A stretch of DNA of 64,000 nucleotides from Moniliella sp. 'wahieum'. Its lineage: Eukaryota; Basidiomycota; Moniliellomycetes; Moniliellales; Moniliellaceae. The position numbers and the translations under genes are program-made. Numbering within the stretch: the first letter of the stretch is position 1; each line of letters begins with the position of its first letter. The stretch is taken from positions 62,001-126,000 of the forward strand of contig RSEE01000113.1 of assembly GCA_003971905.1 (NCBI GenBank). The letters are read 5' to 3'. Below the pieces are notes generated by a model. That model was not told where the DNA came from. It saw nothing but the letters and a program-made list of their open reading frames with translations, and made no database searches. Below, piece after piece: positions 23,910 to 34,664 of the stretch.

Positions 23910-25260
23910 GGCGGTGGTGAGGGGGGGAGGTGCTTAAACGAGCCGACAGAGCAGGAAGAGATCAAAGCATTTTATTCGGGCGGAACACACGCCACCCATT
24001 CCGCTGCGCCGCCCCATACGCCCAAGTTTAGAGGCAGGCCCGCCAGGGCTAACTTGCACCCGAGGCCCGAGGCAGCAGCGATCATAAGGATCGAGATGAA
24101 CGTTGCTTCCCCTTCATCACGCCCCGCTCCCCTCCCTCCCGCCGCCTATCGAGCCCCGCGCAGCCCCATTTTACAACTCCATCGCCGCTCCTGGCCGCAT
24201 AAGCTATTAGCCTATTGGACCGTGGTGAGCGACGAGAAACCCTGGAGGGTAGCTTTTTGCGGACGTGCACCTGCCTAATTAATTTTGGCCACGAGGCGCA
24301 GGACTGTACTAGAAGTGAGTGTTGCTGGGTTACAGTGGATGGTCAACGCCCTGGAATTGGATCAGGTCAAGGTCCGAATCGTGGAAGGGGGGCACGAGAC
24401 GTATTTTGATGACCAACGTCCGGGTCTGTTCGTTACAAAGTCCTTGGTTCTTGTGTCCTATAACAGCGCGGAAATGGGGGGAAGGTGATGGCGGGGATTG
24501 GAGGGGCATCACTGATAGTTTAAGGGCGCTTTCCCTTGGAGCAGGACAGGCCACTCATTACTCACGGTTGAGCCCGAACACTACTGCAGATGCGGAAGGA
24601 GCTAGATACGAGGTGAGCCGGCGCTGCCTCTCAATTGGGGTGTAGGTTGCGTATGCGCCGGGACGAGCAAGGCAGTTAGCAGCGTGCCCAGTGTCAGGGA
24701 TGACGCGTGACGTCGATGACGGTCACCAATGAGATCTGACTGGCTGAGCCTGAGGCCTGATGAGCGCTGAGCCGAGCCTCCGCCAATCTCGGGGACAGGG
24801 TTGCCGAATAGGGGTTCAGCGTTAGCGGCTTATTAGCGCTTATATCCGCTCCCCGCAGCTCTTCCCTGGTGTGTACGTATGCGAGATGGTCGGAGTTAGT
24901 CCATGCTGGAGTATATTGTTTGGGGGCACAGAGGTTAAAAATAGTTGTGCTTCTGCTGCTCATGAACCGCGCGCGTGGCACGTGCCGGCCAAATGCAAGT
25001 TGGCATGGGCGAAGCCACCCTGGAACCCCAAGGAGATGGGAGATTCAGCAACGATGCGGGGCGGTACATCTGGCGCATCCGTGGTACCTCCCGTCAAGGA
25101 ACGCGGGGTTCCATTGTAAGTCATGTTCCTGCGGACTGCTGCGGAGGCCAGTCCGCGGCATTATTAAAACGATGCTCTGTCGACGCATCTCCCTTTTTCC
25201 CGAGCAAACCGACTTAAGTATCCTGGCTCAAGAGGTCATCTGAGCTGCCACCACACGATC
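23910..25260. other. Divergent spacer between MTG1-like gene and acyl-CoA synthetase
   Basis: This 1.35 kb interval should hold two promoters. An open stretch at about 24,993-25,108 ends at a good GTAAGT donor and might be a 5' exon of an unrecognised transcript, but I could not connect it to anything. TGA/TCA-type repeats are sparse here (about 24.74-24.77 kb). Confidence 0.45.
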
Positions 25261-26950
25261 ATGTCCTCCACTCAACAGATCATACGCAACACGGCCTTGC
25301 GTGTCGCTGCCATCCCAGAGGGCAATCACTTTACTGCTCTGATCGGCGGCCCTGTACCGGCCTCCTATCCCATATTCGTCCGATTCGATGGCAAAACATT
25401 CACGTGCGTGGACTCTATTCTCTTTACCAGTCTTGGGCATCCTCTTGCCCTCACAAGGAGAGGAACTGACTAGATTTGCGCTCATAAAGGCGAGGAGAGA
25501 TAATCCGTCTCTCTCGGCAACTTGCCTATGCGTTTGTCCACCGCCTCCATCTCCACCCCGGCGACAAGGTTGCCCTCTTAAGCCCCAACTCGGTATGGGT
25601 ACCGATCGTTTTCTATGCTTGTTTTATTGCCCGCATCGTCATCGTTCCTCTCAGTTACTCGCTCACGGCCGAGGAGATTGCTCCTCTTCTCGCCGACTCC
25701 CAGCCCAAGATTCTGCTTTCTGGTATTGCCACCCTTGCGACCGCCCAACAGGCCGGCGGTGACCTGCCGCTTTGGGTTGTAGATGATTCGGATGAGTATG
25801 CGAGACGAGACGTACGCACGCTCCTGACCGAGGAGGAAATGGACCCCCTTCCCCTTTCCGACCCAATGGAACCGGCTATGATTGGGTACAGCTCAGGAAC
25901 AACGGGCAAGAGCAAAGGTGCCGTACTGACCTATCGAAACTTGAACGCCCAGTTGGTACAGTGCGTTTCCGCTTTCGCTTCTTATTGTCGTCAGGGGGAT
26001 GTGACCGTGGCGTTTTTACCCCTTGGTCATGTGTTTGGAATGGTCCAGTATGTGCTCTATACATTCCATGTGGGCATCACAACCGTCATCCACCCGCGTT
26101 TTGAACTAGAACGGTTGCTCGATGCGGTACAACGCTGGCGGGTGCGCTACCTCTTTTCCCCGCCGCCCGTCCTGGTGCTCTGGCCAAGCATCCAATGGTG
26201 GACAACTACGATCTCAGTTCACTAGAAGGCTTACTTGTCGGCGCTGCTCCGCTCAGCGAAAGTTTAACCACTGCAGTTCAAACCCGTCTTCCTCGTGTGA
26301 CGATATCCCAAGGCGCGGGGATGACAGAGTCCACTTCCATTGTGACGATAAGCATGCCCGACACGTACACACAAGCACCAGGCTCAGCGGGGAGGGTAGC
26401 TCCCTTAAGTGAGATCCGCCTCATCAATGACAAAGGAGAGGATGTGGCCTTTACCCACAACCCCGATACAGGACGGAGCTATCCGGGAGAAATTTGGATC
26501 CGGGCCCCGGTAGTGTTTGCTGGGTACCTCAACAACCCTTCTGCCACCAAGGATACGATGGAAGGGGATTGGCTCAAGTCAGGCGACGTGGGCGAGCATC
26601 GCGACGGTTTCATCTGGTATGTCGATCGCCAGAAAGAGCTAATCAAGCACAAAGGGTTCCAAGTGGCTCCGTCGGAACTCGAAGCGTTGCTGCTTCAGCA
26701 CCCGGATCTGAGCGATGCAGCGGTAGTGGGCGTGTACTCGGAAGAAGAAGCCACTGAGCTACCGAGAGCGTTTGTCGTTCCGCGCCACAAGGGGGTGAAC
26801 GTTAGCGAGGTGAGGGCCTCGGTGGATTCCCGCGTTAGCTCACACAAACGCCTACGGGGTGGGGTGTATCTTGTTGCCTCGATTCCCAAATCGCCCAGTG
26901 GGAAGATCCTGCGACGAATCTTGCGAGACCAGCCGCTACCCAAGCTGTGA
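25261..26950 (+). CDS. Acyl-CoA synthetase / 4-coumarate-CoA-ligase-like adenylate-forming enzyme
   Basis: It activates a carboxylic acid with ATP to an acyl-adenylate and then forms the CoA thioester; the substrate is unknown. Exons are 25261-25403 and 25490-26950, with an 86 bp intron (GTGCGT...AAAG, branch CTGAC). The protein would be about 535 residues, normal for the family. The P-loop-like AMP-binding signature is YSSGTTGKSKGAVLTYRN. QGAGMTE, the hinge region GDWLKSGDVGE, VDRQKELIKHKGFQV and the catalytic-lysine motif PSGKILRR follow in the right order. The C-terminus is LPKL, which resembles a weak peroxisomal PTS1 tail. The frame changes once near 26,180 between SPPPVLV and the AKHP-like continuation; one G appears to be missing in CTGGTGCTC. 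That is more likely a base-calling error than a broken gene. Confidence 0.88.
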
Positions 26951-27577
26951 TGCATGTGATCCGTGCCCTTATCCATTTTCCTTCATCCAGTGAAGCCTTC
27001 GGTTTCGGGTCGAACCTCTGATGGCCCTTCCAGCTTCCTCCGTCCTGTGCCTTCAGCCACCAACAAACTTTTGAATGATCGATGCTAGTTGTAATATGAT
27101 GATCTGCCTGGTCTTACTTCTCTCACCGGCCTAACCGTCGCTCCTGATAGGACTATCGAGCGGGAAGATGTGCTAATTGGTCTGGAAGAGCGACCGAAGA
27201 AGACCAGGAAAAACGAAAACAACAGAAGGTGTATATGTCAGTGGTGGCGACAGCCGTGATTAAATGTTGGGACAGGTCCTGTGTGTTGGTACTGGCGTCG
27301 AGGACAGTTATGGAGCACGTGATCGGGCTCGGCACGTGACGGTACAGTTCAGCCCAAACCCTAAGTCTGAGTCTCCTTAGGGTTAGAAGAAATTACCGCA
27401 GCAGATTGAAGTTAGTGTGGTCGGTTGCCGAGCCCGATCACCCATTCCGCCCATCCCCGCACAAGGGCAGTCTGCCATCCTTCCCGGCCGCTCGCCCGTC
27501 CGGCCCCGGCGAATCTGCCCCCGTCAAAGCCAACACCCAAGTGCGCTGGTTTCATCCACCACAGCAAGTCAATCCCC
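26951..27577. other. Spacer with eL36 promoter
   Basis: This interval has no gene. It holds the 3' end of the synthetase transcript and the promoter of the ribosomal protein gene, including paired CACGTG boxes and inverted telomere-like boxes annotated separately. Confidence 0.6.
27316..27386 (+). promoter_or_regulatory. Ribosomal-protein promoter: two CACGTG boxes and inverted teloboxes
   Basis: Two CACGTGA E-boxes lie at 27316 and 27333. They are followed by AAACCCTAA (27356-27364) and, 12 bp further on, its inverse TTAGGGTTAG (27377-27386). They sit about 190-260 bp upstream of the eL36 start codon. In several fungi, ribosomal-protein promoters use telomere-repeat-like sites bound by Tbf1/Rap1-class proteins, so this is a plausible activator site. 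The function here is inferred from sequence and position. Confidence 0.65.
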
Positions 27578-28013
27578 ATGGTCCGCAACTCGTCCAACCC
27601 CGTGCACAAGGCTACTGTTGAGCGCTCCGGCCTCGCCTGGGGCATTGCCCGTGGCCACAAGACCGAGCGCCGCGTTGTCCCTGCCCGCCCGGCGGCGATG
27701 AAGGGCCACACGTCGCAACGCAACTTGATTGTCAAGTCGGTCATTCGCGAGGTGGCTGGCTTTGCGCCGTACGAGCGTCGCGCCATGGAGCTCCTGCGTA
27801 ACTCGAAGGTATGTCCACCGCCTTTTAACTGTCCCCTCTGGCTACTCCTTCCCTGTCCTGTCCCCTCCGGTTTCATGTACTGACTCGAGTGCGCTGTAGG
27901 ACAAGCGTGCGCGCAAGTTCATGAAGAAGCGCTTGGGCACCCTTAAGCGCGCCAAGGCTAAGGTCGAGGCGTTGCAGAACGTGATTGCCGAGCAGCGTCG
28001 TGCTGGGCACTAA
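27578..28013 (+). CDS. RPL36: 60S ribosomal protein eL36
   Basis: This is a small basic protein of the large cytosolic ribosomal subunit. Exons are 27578-27808 and 27900-28013, separated by a 91 bp intron (GTATGT...TAG, branch CTGAC), giving 114 residues. The conserved core reads VIREVAGFAPYERRAMELL, then SKDKRARKF across the splice junction, then KKRLGTLKRAK, all diagnostic of eL36. I chose the ATG at 27578 because MVRNSS fits the family N-terminus. No frame breaks are present. The promoter has telobox-like elements, which fits a highly expressed ribosomal protein gene. Confidence 0.96.
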
Positions 28014-29836
28014 GTGGCTCGTTCCCATTGTCCTGGTCGAGTTACTTCTCCCATCTAGGCTGTTTGTTAGCTTGAGCCCAGGTGCTCAAGCTTCCTCAAA
28101 ACCCTCATGGAAATCTATGAGACCCCCCTGCCTATTGGGGGATACAGGCGCTCAAACCCGATGGGGATGAGAATAGGTAGGGATGATGTAGTAGACATCG
28201 TGATCGGACGAAGAGACTAAAGCCCGCTACCAATTTTCGTCCGGTGGGTCGCTGAGGATGTGATAGAACTCGTCCGCCGTTGCTCATTGCTTAACGCTTA
28301 ATCATCCCCGGTTAACGCCCTACAGATCCGAGAACGAACGAGGCCTGGCCTGCGCTCCGAGTGGACGAGTAAAATGAGGTTCCTAGTGCACACTCGAACC
28401 CACAACGATCGTAGAGCTGAGTCGCTGCCTTGATATTACAGTACTTCTCCCCTATAGCCAATGCAATTGGCGCATCGAAGGGCGTGATGGGACGTATTGC
28501 AGAATGACGAATGGTATCTAAGTAGAGACGCTGTTGTGACTGATATAGTTCTGATATAGTTGACTTTCTAGTTTGAACGCCCTGAGCACCTGATCCTCTC
28601 AGTTCACGCCTGTGCCGCGCACATGAGTGAATCTGTTTTAACGGTCCTTTACCACTACAACGGCCTTGGAACCTCTCTTGTAACCCAGTGTATTGATCAC
28701 AGCGCCCATGGGATGATTAATGCTCACAGGTCTGGAGTATAGCGGGTACTTATCGGTCACTTCCCATGTGGGGGAGAGAACAGACAAAACACAGATGCAA
28801 TGACCTGAGTCGCATCTTTGACAAAGAATCCCCATCCCTCATTCAACAAGTCGATATAGCCTCCAACTGCTTCAGGTTGTACTATAAAATCCAGTTACCA
28901 GTAGTGTCGCTATAGCTACTTTGCGCATTCGTATCACTTACATTGACACATCATAAGACTGGGATAAAAAAACGCTTCGCCTACCGGGGGCTCGCTCATC
29001 CAGCGTATGCTGTGCTTGCTCGTGGCAACCCCCACCCAAGAAGTCAGTGAGTTGCCAGTGGGACCTTCTGGCACCCTCTTTGGGGCTTCAAAATCGGAAT
29101 GTAGCGCGCGTGGATACGCTGGGGTGTCGTTGTGCTATATATATAGACGGTAAGGATGTGAGCGATGCCTCGATGTACAATCTCCAACGAGACTGTCAGT
29201 AAACTTCCTCCAGCACTCGACCTTGAACATCGTGTTGGCCGTTTTGGAGGCATTAGCAGTGCCTGCCCGCCGTGATGAGAAACCAACGGCGGGAAAAGGA
29301 AGGCGCAGATTTTGAGTGCGGCTCCATCCGAGTATATGACACTGATGGGCGTTTTTGTCATATTCCGCTTGCTCCAACAACAGTCGAGATTTTGCCGTCA
29401 CTTCCCTCGTGTACCACACCTCCTATTACACGACCATGGCCTCCTTTGTACTCTTGCATTCGCAGTATAGTATTGGCAAAACTTGTAACTCCTGCGTCGT
29501 TCGAGCCGACACGGTGTCCTTTCCTTTCCTTGTGTTCCTTAACATTGGTCGCTATACCAAGTAACTCCCGCAAGATGAACGGTTCGCGGTTTAGGCGCAG
29601 CGTTTCCCTGCCCCAGCCTTAAGCTCTGTGAATGATATGGATGCAATACAGGGACAGAGAAAAGCTGTGCCTGCCACAGTCTGTGTATAAATGTTAGACA
29701 CTAGGCAAACCAGCGGCTAGAGTATTGTATGATTGCACCTTTTCCTTGCACGAGATGAGATCGATGATCGAGTATCGATGATCATGATCATGGGCTTGAA
29801 GCTATTATGCTGGTTATGTCTCGGCCCTTGTCAGGG

Positions 29837-29888
29837 CCTATCGGAACCTGTCGGAACCTGTCGGGGCCTGTCGGAGTCTGTCGGAGCC
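29837..29888. repeat. Decamer tandem array (CTGTCGGANC)
   Basis: About five imperfect tandem copies of a 10 bp unit, CCTGTCGGAA with variation at the last bases. It lies in a gene-free region and differs in period from the 7 bp arrays around it. Confidence 0.8.
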
Positions 29889-30247
29889 ACGGAAAGAATG
29901 CGTGCTGCCTTGAATTTCGACGGCGGAAACCTACATCGGCGTTAGGAGGATCCCTCATCGATGAGGCTGGGTACCAGGAGACACCAGGGGTTCGGTAACC
30001 CTAGGCCGCCACACCCAATCGACGACAGAAACCATATAATCGCCGTTCCTTTTTTTTCTTTTTCTTAAGGATGGCGACCCAGCCAGCGCTCAGTCTCCGT
30101 CGTTAGTACTTAGTGCAGACCGGTGGGTCCCTTAAGTGAGAGGTACTGAACGTACTCTGAGATCTGAGTATCGATCATCTCACGCGTTTAGCGGTTACCG
30201 GTTACCCGGTTACGCGCCCTACGCCAAGTGTGGCGTCTGCTGTAAGT

Positions 30248-30283
30248 TGCTAGTTACTAGTTACTCTAGTTACTAGTCACTAG
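30248..30283. repeat. TTACTAG / TCACTAG heptamer array
   Basis: Four to five units with the self-complementary tetramer CTAG are punctuated by TTA or TCA. It belongs to the window-wide heptamer class. Confidence 0.75.
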
Positions 30284-30984
30284 CACTTCGTTGTGCCGAA
30301 TTCTGGCTGGGAGTTTCGCGTTTTTCTTATTCAAAAAATCATAATGATGTGCCAGGCTCGTCAAAGGAATCCTTCAAGCTTACTCAGGTACTCAGGGCCT
30401 GAGGGTTTGAGCCTCAGGGGCTTGAAGCTTGAGGGCTCAGTGAAGGGTTCCATGGTTACACAGTTACGCCGGTTACGCCTGTGGCTACCCCCTCTTGTTA
30501 CGCGCCCCACGCCCCGTTAAACGTTAAACTTAAACCCTCGGGGCCTCCAGGCCTCAGAGACCTTAAACCCGTGACGTGTGAGTACAGACTGAGTGGGGAA
30601 GCGGGGAGGTATGATGGATGATGCATGTCAAGCCTATCGATGATGAGACCACTTTGCCTCAAGTGTCTGCGCGCGGAGAGTTGGGAAGCTTATATTGCAA
30701 GTAGAAGCTAGGAGGCAGACCGATTATTGATGGAGTACTCAGTTCTAGTTACCGGTTACCGAGCGTCAAAAACGTTTGGGGTGCTTGTGCTGTGGGAGTT
30801 GCCAAAACGGGATACGGATACAGGCCCAAGCTCCAAGCTCCAAACTCCAAGTCCAATCCAATCCCTCAAGCGACATGGTAACTCCTCTGATCTGGATCTG
30901 ATCGATGATCCCCAAAACAAGATGCGCCCCCAGTCGTAGATAGCGCCGATGTCTGCGATCTGCCACACTCGGGTCACCAGGATC

Positions 30985-31097
30985 ACACATGTCACCTGTC
31001 GCATGCCACATGTCACATGTCACACGGCTGAGATCTGAGAGGTCCTAGGGCCTAGCTAGCTTCAAGCTCTTCAAGCTTCACCGGTCACCGGTTCACC
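30985..31097. repeat. Compound heptamer array (CATG, AGCT and CCGG classes)
   Basis: TCACATG units (30985-31025) are followed by TCAAGCT units (31062-31080), which pass directly into TCACCGG units (31078-31097). The TCA punctuation is kept where the tetramer switches, which is informative about how the arrays form. Confidence 0.8.
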
Positions 31098-31587
31098 CTT
31101 CCAGCTTCGCGCTTAGTCACGTGTCACACGTCACGTGCACCCCGTTTCCGGTCATCGATCATCACAGTTACTAGTTACAGGCCGTCATGGTCTTATTGGC
31201 GCCAACAGCAATCCGCGCGACGGAAGGATGGAGGGCGAGGCGGGTCAGTTGGTCGATGGATGGATGCTGCAACGAATGATCTGACTATACGCAGGTGAGT
31301 GTACTGAGTCGATGATCGATCAAACGTGAAACGTCCGGCTGTATATGGTGCGGGACGTGAACGTTAAGTACGTTAAAAGCGGGAGACGGATGGACATGCC
31401 TTGATTAATGATTCCTCGGTGAAGCGCATGGACATCCGGACTTGACACGGAACTAGCAACCGAGGCAGGCAACCTTGGGGCTGGTCAGCAAGTTGCCAGC
31501 GCGGCTGACACACTGACGGGTGAGGTGGCAGGAGCGCGCAGAACTGAGAGACTGGGAACTGAGCGAGGCCTCCTCTGGCCTGCATGG

Positions 31588-31612
31588 CTTGAAGCTTGAA
31601 GCTTGAGACGAA
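31588..31612. repeat. TGAAGCT heptamer array
   Basis: Three tandem units with the tetramer AGCT lie in the upstream region of the YKT6-like gene. Confidence 0.75.
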
Positions 31613-32115
31613 ATCGGAGAGCTGAGCTTGAGCGCGGAGCGGGCGAGGGCGATGCGGACAGTCGCCTGGGGCCTGGGGAGTGCTTTGCTCGGCGGCGGCT
31701 GGGAGGGATGGAGGGACGGGGGATGGCGATGATGGCGGCGATGGATGATGCATGGGCAGTTGCATGTTGGCCCAGAATGCACACTGCCGCCGCCGCAGCT
31801 CCACCCTGGCTGCTGCAGGCGGCGGGGCTTGCATCTGGCCCCATGTGCCTGCGCCATCACCCACCGCCCGCGCTGCTCACCCGTCGTGTGTCACGTGCTG
31901 CTCGCACCAGGCCGCAGCGCAGACGCACCGTCCAATCCAGGCTGTCTTCCCTGCCTAGTGCCTGCTCTGCCACCCAGTGCATAAAGGCTCTCGGCCGGCG
32001 CGCTGCTTTCCTTCCTCTCTGCGACCTTTGGCACCACCTCTCCTGCCCTCGCCCCCGCCGCTACCACCCCCACCACCGTCGTCCCCGTCACTGCCACGAC
32101 GTTTTCTCAGCCGCC

Positions 32116-34128
32116 ATGTACGTTCGTTCTCCCTCTGCTTCCCTCTGCGGTAGATGTTGTCTCTCTTCGCTCTGCTCAGATATATACGGGGTGGGTACTG
32201 ACCATATAATTCCTTCCGTTTGCGCAGGCACTTGTGTACGCTCGCCCTCCCTCCCACACCGTCTCTATTTCCGGTGTGCCCTCTGCCTTGCTGCTAACCT
32301 TCACTTTCTCCCCCCCCTCTCCCACCCGCAGACGGAGCGATCGTGTTCAATCAGGACAAATCCACACGGCGTATACCCCTTCTGGCCGCCTGGGACCTGA
32401 GTCCCTTTAGCTGGTTGCACCGGCAGCAGATGCAAGACGAAATGACCACAGTTGCCAAGGTACGTTGCCTCTTGTTTGGGGTCTGTCTTTGTCTAACGTC
32501 TACCTGTATCTGCCCACGTAGGAACTGGCCGAAGAAACCAACCCCAACGACCAAGTCCAGTTCGAAGCCGACGACTTTCTTGCCCTCTCGTCCGGGCGAC
32601 CGGTGGAAGATGAGCTGTGTGGGGTGATACTGACGGACCACGAGTACCCTCGCGACGTGGCGATTGCTGTGCTGGACAAGATGCTGGAAGAAATGGCGGT
32701 GCGGGTGCCCAAGGCGCGGTACCAAGGTCTGATTGCGCAGCTGGTGACGCAAAAACCACAAGACTTCCTACCTGGTCGGGTGGGTGGAGCGCCCGTGTCG
32801 GCCCAGCCAGAAGGGGAGGAAGACTTACTCAGTGCGGCGGGCTGGGGCACGGGGTGCATGCCTCGCCTCGGCGACTCGGACAGCTTTGACCCGATGCAAG
32901 CGGAATTTGACCGTCGTCAGGCCGAAGGGCACCGTGTGGCATTGATGAGCCCATTTTGGTTGCCGCGTTGGAATTTCCTTCGGCGCAACAGTACTTGACG
33001 CGGTACCAAGACTTGGAATTGGCGCATGCTCTGGCGCGGGAACAGTTTGAGTCACGTACGACGGGTGGGAGGGCGTTTGGGATCGCCTCCGGTCGGTCGC
33101 CAAACAAGAAACGGTCATTTTTAGCCCGTCGTCGTGCTCGTGCGCCCCGCTCTGGTCCCGAACCTGACGTGCGTCCCATCTCCTTCCGCACAGCTCAGTA
33201 CCAATTCGCAATGGCCGCCAACCCTGCGACGATGCATGTACTGGCGCCTGCTGTGCCTGAAGACGCGCCCTTGCCACCCGCTCCTTCTCCTTCCCGCGTT
33301 CCGCCCGTCAACGCCTTCCCATCTTCTTCTACGGCCGGGCCGCAAACCGCATCGCCGCGACGGAGCACACTTTCTGGTCCCTCCCTCGCCCCGCCCGTAC
33401 CCATGCCGTCCGATGTGAACTTGCGTGCGCGCAGTGCGACGGTTGGGGTCGGCGGGCCCGCTCCACCCTCGACGCTAGGCTCGGCGCTGCAGAACGCGGT
33501 GCCAGCGCCGGACGAAACCGAGGGCCCAGGGGGGAGCAGTGTGAAAGCGAGTCTCAGTACGTTGCGTTCGATGAACACTGGGGCCCTGTTGTCTCCCACG
33601 CCCGATTCGGGCGTGACGAGCGAGACGGAGGAAGATAATGTACGTACGCCCACGCCGTTGGCTAGCTTGGGTGCGGTACGTGCTGCGCTCGCATCCGCCT
33701 CCTCACCTCGTTCGAACCGGGCACATCGATTGCAAGCTAAAGCGCTGGATCCCTTGGTGCAACCTGAAGAACCGGCGCCGATGATTCTGGAACGTCGGGT
33801 ACCCGTTCCGCCCATGCTGCAAGAGGAAGAGGAAGACGCCGAGGTGAGCAAGCCACGGTTGCCCACCCTCCTCCCTTCGACTGGGAGGAACAAGTACCAT
33901 ACTGCACCTCCTACGCGGGCTCCGAATACTCCTGTAACTCCGTCTTCCGCCACAACGATGGTCCGTTCCGAGCGCCGCAACTCGCAACTCTCCACCCTCA
34001 CGCCCCCGCGCCACGCTAACGAGCTGCCGGGCCGGCAGGTGCATGGGGCCAGTAGCTCGCTTCGGCTCGCTGTGCCCGGTCGCAAGCGGGCAGCGACCGA
34101 GGGGGAGGAGAACTGTGTGGTGATGTAA
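32116..34128 (+). CDS. YKT6-like longin-domain protein with long disordered region and CaaX box
   Basis: The N-terminus is a YKT6-type longin domain. My model has four exons: 32116-32121, 32228-32273, 32332-32459 and 32522-34128. It starts MYALVYAR, continues with AAWDLSPFS, and has the strongly conserved strand CGVILTDHEYP followed by LDKMLEEM, as in YKT6 R-SNAREs. A YLTRYQDLELAHALAREQ segment corresponds to the YKT6 linker just before the SNARE motif. The heptad R-SNARE helix is then missing. Instead about 350 residues rich in Pro, Ser, Ala and Thr follow, ending ENCVVM, a CaaX prenylation signal like that of YKT6 but with a single cysteine. The frame changes once near 32,950 (CCCATTTTGG), one base back. 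The role is inferred: a prenylated membrane-associated longin protein, perhaps in vesicle traffic. It might be a divergent paralogue; a canonical YKT6 is not in this window. Confidence 0.72.
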
Positions 34129-34591
34129 GATGCAACGAGGCCCCTCTCCCTCGCCTCGCTCCACCGTGGCACAATTGCCCATTGCTTTCTTTCTCTTGCC
34201 TTGTTTCTGCAGTAGGTTGGGCCTTCGTACCCTTCCATGCACACACTCCTTTCTCTTTTGGATCCCAAGCGCCGATTCTGGCGCTAAATTTGACCCAGTG
34301 CTTGTGACCAGTGGTCCGAGCTTCGATTAGCTTGGCCTGTTGCTTACCGCAACCACAACGGGTCGACTCCTACCGTACTTTTCCTAGGCTCATACCCTCC
34401 TTCGTTGCTTTACTTTTTTTGCCTCCATATGTGCACCCTGCTCCCTCTTGCCCGACTGGCTTTCCAGTTTGTACTTCCATGCGTTGTGCGTATGTGTACC
34501 TCCTATTCCATACTATCACCACCAGGTCTTGCCTTCCCCATAGCAGAATCGAGTCGTGTCTTGTGCGTCCTGTATCATTCCCACAATTACA

Positions 34592-34664
34592 GTTACACGT
34601 ACAGGTACACTACACGTACAGGTACACCTACACGTACAGGTACAGTTGCAGGTACAGTTACCGA
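34592..34664. repeat. Hexamer repeat (ACAGGT / ACACGT)
   Basis: Period-6 repeats of TACACG, TACAGG and GTACAG type overlap the 3' end of TIM21 and its downstream flank. Open frames through it are repeat artefacts. Confidence 0.8.

Larger units (their letters stand above)
28014..32115. other. Long spacer with short-repeat arrays
   Basis: No gene is supported in these 4.1 kb. Open frames are short and lack motifs. From about 29.8 kb the sequence becomes repeat-rich, with a decamer array (29837-29888) and heptamer arrays at 30248-30283, 30985-31097 and 31588-31612. The last 700 bp are GC-rich and CT-rich, consistent with the promoter and leader of the YKT6-like gene. Confidence 0.55.

Noticed and set aside
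24993-25108. Possible 5' exon ending in GTAAGT upstream of the acyl-CoA synthetase
   Set aside because: The synthetase already has a good ATG and N-terminus at 25261. I could not join this segment to any partner exon in frame.
28374-28432. Possible tRNA 3' half on the minus strand (GTGGGTTCGAGT)
   Set aside because: Only half of a T arm matches. The other side of the stem does not pair, and no acceptor or anticodon arm fits.
33195-34268. 357-codon open frame on the minus strand
   Set aside because: It is antisense to the YKT6-like gene and exists because that GC-rich coding region lacks reverse stops. Its composition is unlike a protein and it has no motif.
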